Below are positions 7,826 through 10,166 of a stretch of 10,166 bases of DNA, in pieces. The first letter of the stretch is position 1, and every line of letters starts with the position of its first letter. Position numbers and translations under genes: made by a program. The notes beneath the pieces were generated by a model that saw only the letters and a list, made by a program, of their open reading frames with translations, did not search any database and was not told the DNA's origin. The DNA lies in contig MU658185.1 of assembly GCA_026770575.1 (NCBI GenBank), positions 1 through 10,166 on the forward strand, read 5' to 3'. The DNA comes from Pelagophyceae sp. CCMP2097. Its lineage: Eukaryota; Sar; Pelagophyceae.

Positions 7826-9603
7826 TTAACCTCTTTGGTGGGCCCGCCGGAGAGCGGCGACGACCGCCTTGACGGCTGCGCGAGGGGCCGTGGCCGGCTG
7901 GACGACGAATCGGGTCCTGCCGTCGTCGAAGACCTAGCGTGGCAACGTCGGTTCGACGGCACTCCCTCCGCGGATGTGACTATCCGGGTTTCAAAGTCGA
8001 CGCAGTCGCAGACGAGCGCGTTGGGTGGGCTCGTCGGCGCGAGCTCCAGCCAGTCGATGTCGTCGAACGCGAGCTTCGTATTGCGTGTCCCGCAAACGAC
8101 GTGGACCGCGTCTCGCGCGAGCTCCAGGGCGCCGATCTCGCCGTCGACGACGGCGTCGCAGCGGAAGACGACTTTCGCGCCGGCGAGCGCCGCGGCGACG
8201 GCGTCATCGAGGGCGAGGCGCGCGCCCTTGATCCGCGCCGCGATCGTCGACGTCGCCCGGAAGGCCGCCGCGTCGCGCTCAGCCACGCTCGCCGCGAGGA
8301 GCGCCTCGTACAGGAAACAGGCCTGTGTGTCGCACCGCCGTGCAGTCGCGGACGAGCATGCGCGTTTCTCTCGCATGCGCGTTTCTCTCGCATGCGCGTT
8401 TTTCTCGCACGGAGACGCGACGGTCCGCGCACCGCGTCGTCGTCGTACGCCGTCGTCCTCCTCCGCAGCTCCGGCGCACTGTCCGTCGCGGGCGCGGTCC
8501 GCGGCGCGTCGTCCCGACCGGCGCGCTTCGTCGCCGCGCGTTTCGGTGGGGACGACCGGCCTCGCCGAGCGGGGACGAGGTCCGACTGGACGCCCTGCTT
8601 CAAGGTCGCATGCGCCTCAAACGCGCGCGTCGCCGCTTCGAAGGCCATGAGCGCCTCGCGCGCCCCGACATCGAGTTCTCCCTGCGCCGCGCTGGACCGC
8701 CGCGCCCTGCGTCCGAGGTGTCACGACCAGCGGCGCGACGATGGGGCACGCACGCCTCGGTGGCAGCGGCACTCCGCAGCTGCATGACATAGTGGCGGTC
8801 GAAGCCGCGCGCGAGCCGGCCGAGGAAGAGCGCGGCGTCGCGGCCCGCGGCGCCGGCGGAGCGGCTCCGCCTCGGGCGCTCCGGGCGCCACGCGGCGGCG
8901 CGCCGAACGGCGGCGTCGGCGTCCGCGGACGGCGGCGGGCCCGCGGCGGCGCCGAGGAGGCCGGCCTGCTCGAGCGCGCGCTGGACGCAGAGGACCTGTC
9001 TCCCGGCGAGTGGGCGACCGGGCGCCGCGCGTGTGTCTTTGTACGCACCACTCGGGCCTTGTCCGCGGCGCCGCCGGAGACAAACGCGACGAGCGCGACG
9101 CGGTGCCACCGCGGCGCGCGGACGCAGAGCTGCATCTCGACGCGGACCGCGCCGTCCGCGCTCGCCGCGGAGACGCCCGCGCAGTCAGCGTCGACGACGA
9201 GACCCGCAGCGCGCGCGGCCGCGCGGAGCGCGTTGCCCACGGCGACGCAGGACGCGCCGCGGCGCACGGCCACGGGCCGCAGCGTCTCGAAACGCTTCCC
9301 GCGGCAGCCGGCCAAGCCCGAGTAGCCGTCCAAGCCCTGCAGCCGCCGCGCCGGCCGCGGGTTCGCGGCACCGGCCGCCCGCGGCGGCGCCGGGGCCGGC
9401 GGCGCCGTGAACGCCGGCGGGACTGGCGGCGCAGTGAACGCCGGCGGGGCAGGCGGCGCCGGCGGGGCCGGCAGCGCCGTCGGCGCTGTTGTCGACGCCT
9501 TCTTGACGGCGACGACCGCGACGGGCTCGCGCCGCGGCGTGTCCTCGTCCGACGAGTCCTCCCAGAACTTGGGCGTCTGCGCCCGGGCCGCGGCGCGCGC
9601 CAT
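7826..9603 (-). CDS. Novel protein with KA1-like and PH/GRAM-like regions
   Basis: Exons on the minus strand are 9603-9049, 8995-8754, 8706-8433, 8322-7981 and 7933-7826, giving 506 residues. Introns are 53, 47, 110 and 47 nt; three start GTGCGT or GTGCGC. The N-terminus has an acidic motif FWEDSSDED, then a Pro/Ala-rich linker with PAFTAPP repeats (about 40-75). Residues about 104-200 (RFETLRPVAV..., GNALRAAARAAGLVVDADC, VRVEMQLCV, VAFVSGGAADKARVVLCVQR) follow the strand/helix order of a KA1 membrane- or autoregulatory domain; this is a weak visual match. The middle is basic and low-complexity (QSDLVPARRGR, PPKRAATKRAG). Residues about 405-506 (VVFRCDAVVDGEIGALEL, HVVCGTRNTKLAFDDIDWLE, NALVCDCVDFETRI, then VFDDGRTRFVVQP and a final helix AAVKAVVAALRRAHQRG) look like a PH or GRAM fold, a lipid- or protein-binding module. 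No kinase or other enzyme domain is present. The upstream GTG at 9660 is not used as start. It converges on the RRM gene 121 nt away. Confidence 0.72.
7934..7980 (-). other. 47-nt phase-0 intron in the PH/GRAM-like region
   Basis: On the minus strand GTCACATCC...ACGCTAG. Splicing joins FETRI to VFDDGRTRF and gives a C-terminal helix and a TAA at 7828-7826. Without splicing the frame runs on to a TGA at 7755 through Ser/Arg-rich sequence unlike a PH-type fold, so I prefer the spliced form. Confidence 0.7.
8356..8406. repeat. Three-copy 17-bp tandem repeat inside an intron
   Basis: The unit GCATGCGCGTTTCTCTC occurs three times head to tail (8356-8372, 8373-8389, 8390-8406), the last with one substitution. 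It lies inside the 110-nt intron (8432-8323) of the minus-strand gene, which explains why that intron is about twice as long as its neighbours. Each unit holds the palindrome GCATGC. Confidence 0.9.
9407..9460 (-). repeat. Two-copy 27-bp coding repeat (Pro/Ala linker)
   Basis: A 27-bp unit starting GTGAACGCCGGCGGG on the plus strand occurs twice in tandem (9407-9433, 9434-9460). On the coding minus strand it encodes a nine-residue Pro/Ala/Phe/Thr unit (AFTAPPVPP type) in the linker of the KA1/PH-like protein. Its length keeps the frame, so copy number could vary without breaking the gene. Confidence 0.75.
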
Positions 9604-9904
9604 CGGACCCGCGGGCCGCGTCTCCACAAAGGGCGGCCTTGGACCCGAGCTAACGCGCACGGTGACCCTTCTCCTTGCCTTCTCCCGTGGCCGAAAAGCT
9701 TCACGCCAGCTTATTGATCGTCCGGTAACATTGTAGTAAATTACTTGACCGGTAATTTACCGGGAATAATCCGGGAATGTTACCACGGCCCCAAAGTAAC
9801 TTGCCCTCCGTGCCACAACGCAACTTACTTCCGGCCGGCAGGCGGGCGACTCAGCTCACCCGAAAGAAGAGTCCTGCTGTATCTCGCAAGACAATTAAGA
9901 AAAT
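9604..9904. other. Upstream region of the KA1/PH-like gene, AT-rich with palindromes
   Basis: GC content falls sharply from about 9700. A palindrome GTAAATTAC/GTAATTTAC (9736-9744 and 9752-9760, 7-nt spacer) is followed by the related words CGGGAATAATCCGGGAATG and GTAACTTGC. The interval should hold the promoter of the minus-strand gene and the 3' end of the next minus-strand gene. The minus strand carries T-rich sequence near 9890-9905 just past the latter's stop. Confidence 0.5.
9736..9760. repeat. Perfect 9-bp inverted repeat
   Basis: GTAAATTAC and GTAATTTAC are exact reverse complements separated by TTGACCG. The site lies about 130 bp upstream of the KA1/PH-like start codon, at the boundary where AT-rich DNA begins. 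It could be an operator-like site, a cruciform, or part of the repeat material described at the right edge. Confidence 0.65.
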
Positions 9905-9999
9905 TTACTCGACGACGATGCAATCGTCGGTCTGCGCGAGCGTGCGCGCGATGACGTCCTCCAGATCGTCGTCAATGTGCTCCTCGCGATCGATCGTCC
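9905..9999 (-). CDS. Terminal exon of a minus-strand gene that starts outside the window
   Basis: On the minus strand, codons from about 9999 to the TAA at 9907-9905 encode TIDREEHIDDDLEDVIARTL and end AQTDDCIVVE. Third positions are mostly G or C, unlike the AT-rich DNA on both sides. An acceptor-like AG lies at 10001-10000, and a TAA closes the frame further upstream, so this is probably a last exon spliced to exons beyond the window. The peptide is acidic and probably helical, ending in a hydrophobic IVV flanked by acidic residues. I cannot name the product. The alternative is a chance GC-rich island. Confidence 0.45.
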
Positions 10000-10166
10000 C
10001 TTTCAAGTTTGAATTTGAGAGCTTAGCACGGCTTTAATCAAATACCTAAGGATTTAATCAAATGCATCGCTAAGCTTTATTAGGGGTATTGTGGCAACTT
10101 ACTAGAATATTGCGGGATAATTCCCGATAATCGGCAACTTACCCGTTTTTATTGGTAAAATACTGG
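10000..10166. repeat. AT-rich repeat-bearing DNA at the right edge
   Basis: The direct repeat TTTAATCAAAT occurs at 10033-10043 and 10053-10063. An inverted pair AGCTTAGC (10020-10027) and GCTAAGCT (10069-10076) flanks it. GCAACTTAC occurs at 10094-10102 and 10134-10142, with a third copy at 9820-9828. GGGATAATTCCC near 10114 is a small hairpin. This could be a repeat-rich intron of the gene ending at 9905, or the edge of a mobile or satellite element cut off by the window. Confidence 0.5.

Noticed and set aside
7753..7933. Read-through C-terminus of the KA1/PH-like gene to TGA 7755
   Set aside because: A 47-nt intron restores a PH-like strand and helix with better coding bias; the read-through sequence is Ser/Arg-rich and featureless. 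Retained intron remains possible.
8356..8406. CRISPR-like repeat
   Set aside because: Units are 17 bp, directly adjacent with no spacers, and sit in a eukaryotic intron.
9604..9660. N-terminal extension from a GTG at 9660 (minus strand)
   Set aside because: The codon is GTG, not ATG; the first in-frame ATG is at 9603.

Overview
This window looks like nuclear DNA of a GC-rich unicellular eukaryote, most likely a microalga or related protist. Coding regions are split by very short GT-AG introns (47 to about 110 nt), codon third positions are almost all G or C, genes are packed on both strands, and the best-recognised product (KRR1) is a eukaryotic nucleolar protein. A pelagophyte or other stramenopile alga is my guess at lineage; that is inference from style only.

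Layout, left to right. Positions 1-121 may hold the first coding exon of a minus-strand gene that leaves the window. Positions 122-852 are AT-rich and apparently non-coding, with a foldback element at 334-441. KRR1, a KH-domain small-subunit processome protein, lies on the plus strand (853-2249, one 59-nt intron). It converges across about 525 bp on a minus-strand JmjC/cupin-8 oxygenase-like gene (4132 down to 2776, about five exons). A 441-bp divergent promoter region leads to a small plus-strand gene (4574-5011) whose product has a basic patch and a short C-terminal helix motif like that of VCF1/FAM104. A 360-bp convergent interval follows, then an unrecognised minus-strand gene (6102 to 5372). 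That gene shares a 149-bp divergent promoter with a plus-strand gene for an RRM plus five-zinc-knuckle protein (6252-7704). The latter converges on a minus-strand gene (9603 to 7826) for a 506-residue protein with a KA1-like N-terminal region and a PH/GRAM-like C-terminal region. Beyond 9700 the DNA is AT-rich and repeat-bearing, and encloses what looks like the last exon of another minus-strand gene (9999-9905).

Functionally, two genes point to nuclear RNA metabolism: KRR1 (pre-40S assembly) and the RRM/zinc-knuckle protein (possibly exosome-cofactor-like). The JmjC protein resembles TYW5-type RNA or protein hydroxylases only loosely. Nothing indicates a prokaryotic operon, virus, transposase or CRISPR. 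The main value of the window lies in gene models recovered by joining short exons across frames, several of which rebuild complete motifs (an iron-binding His, a CCHC knuckle, a PH-like C-terminal helix). All splice junctions are read by eye and unconfirmed by transcripts.
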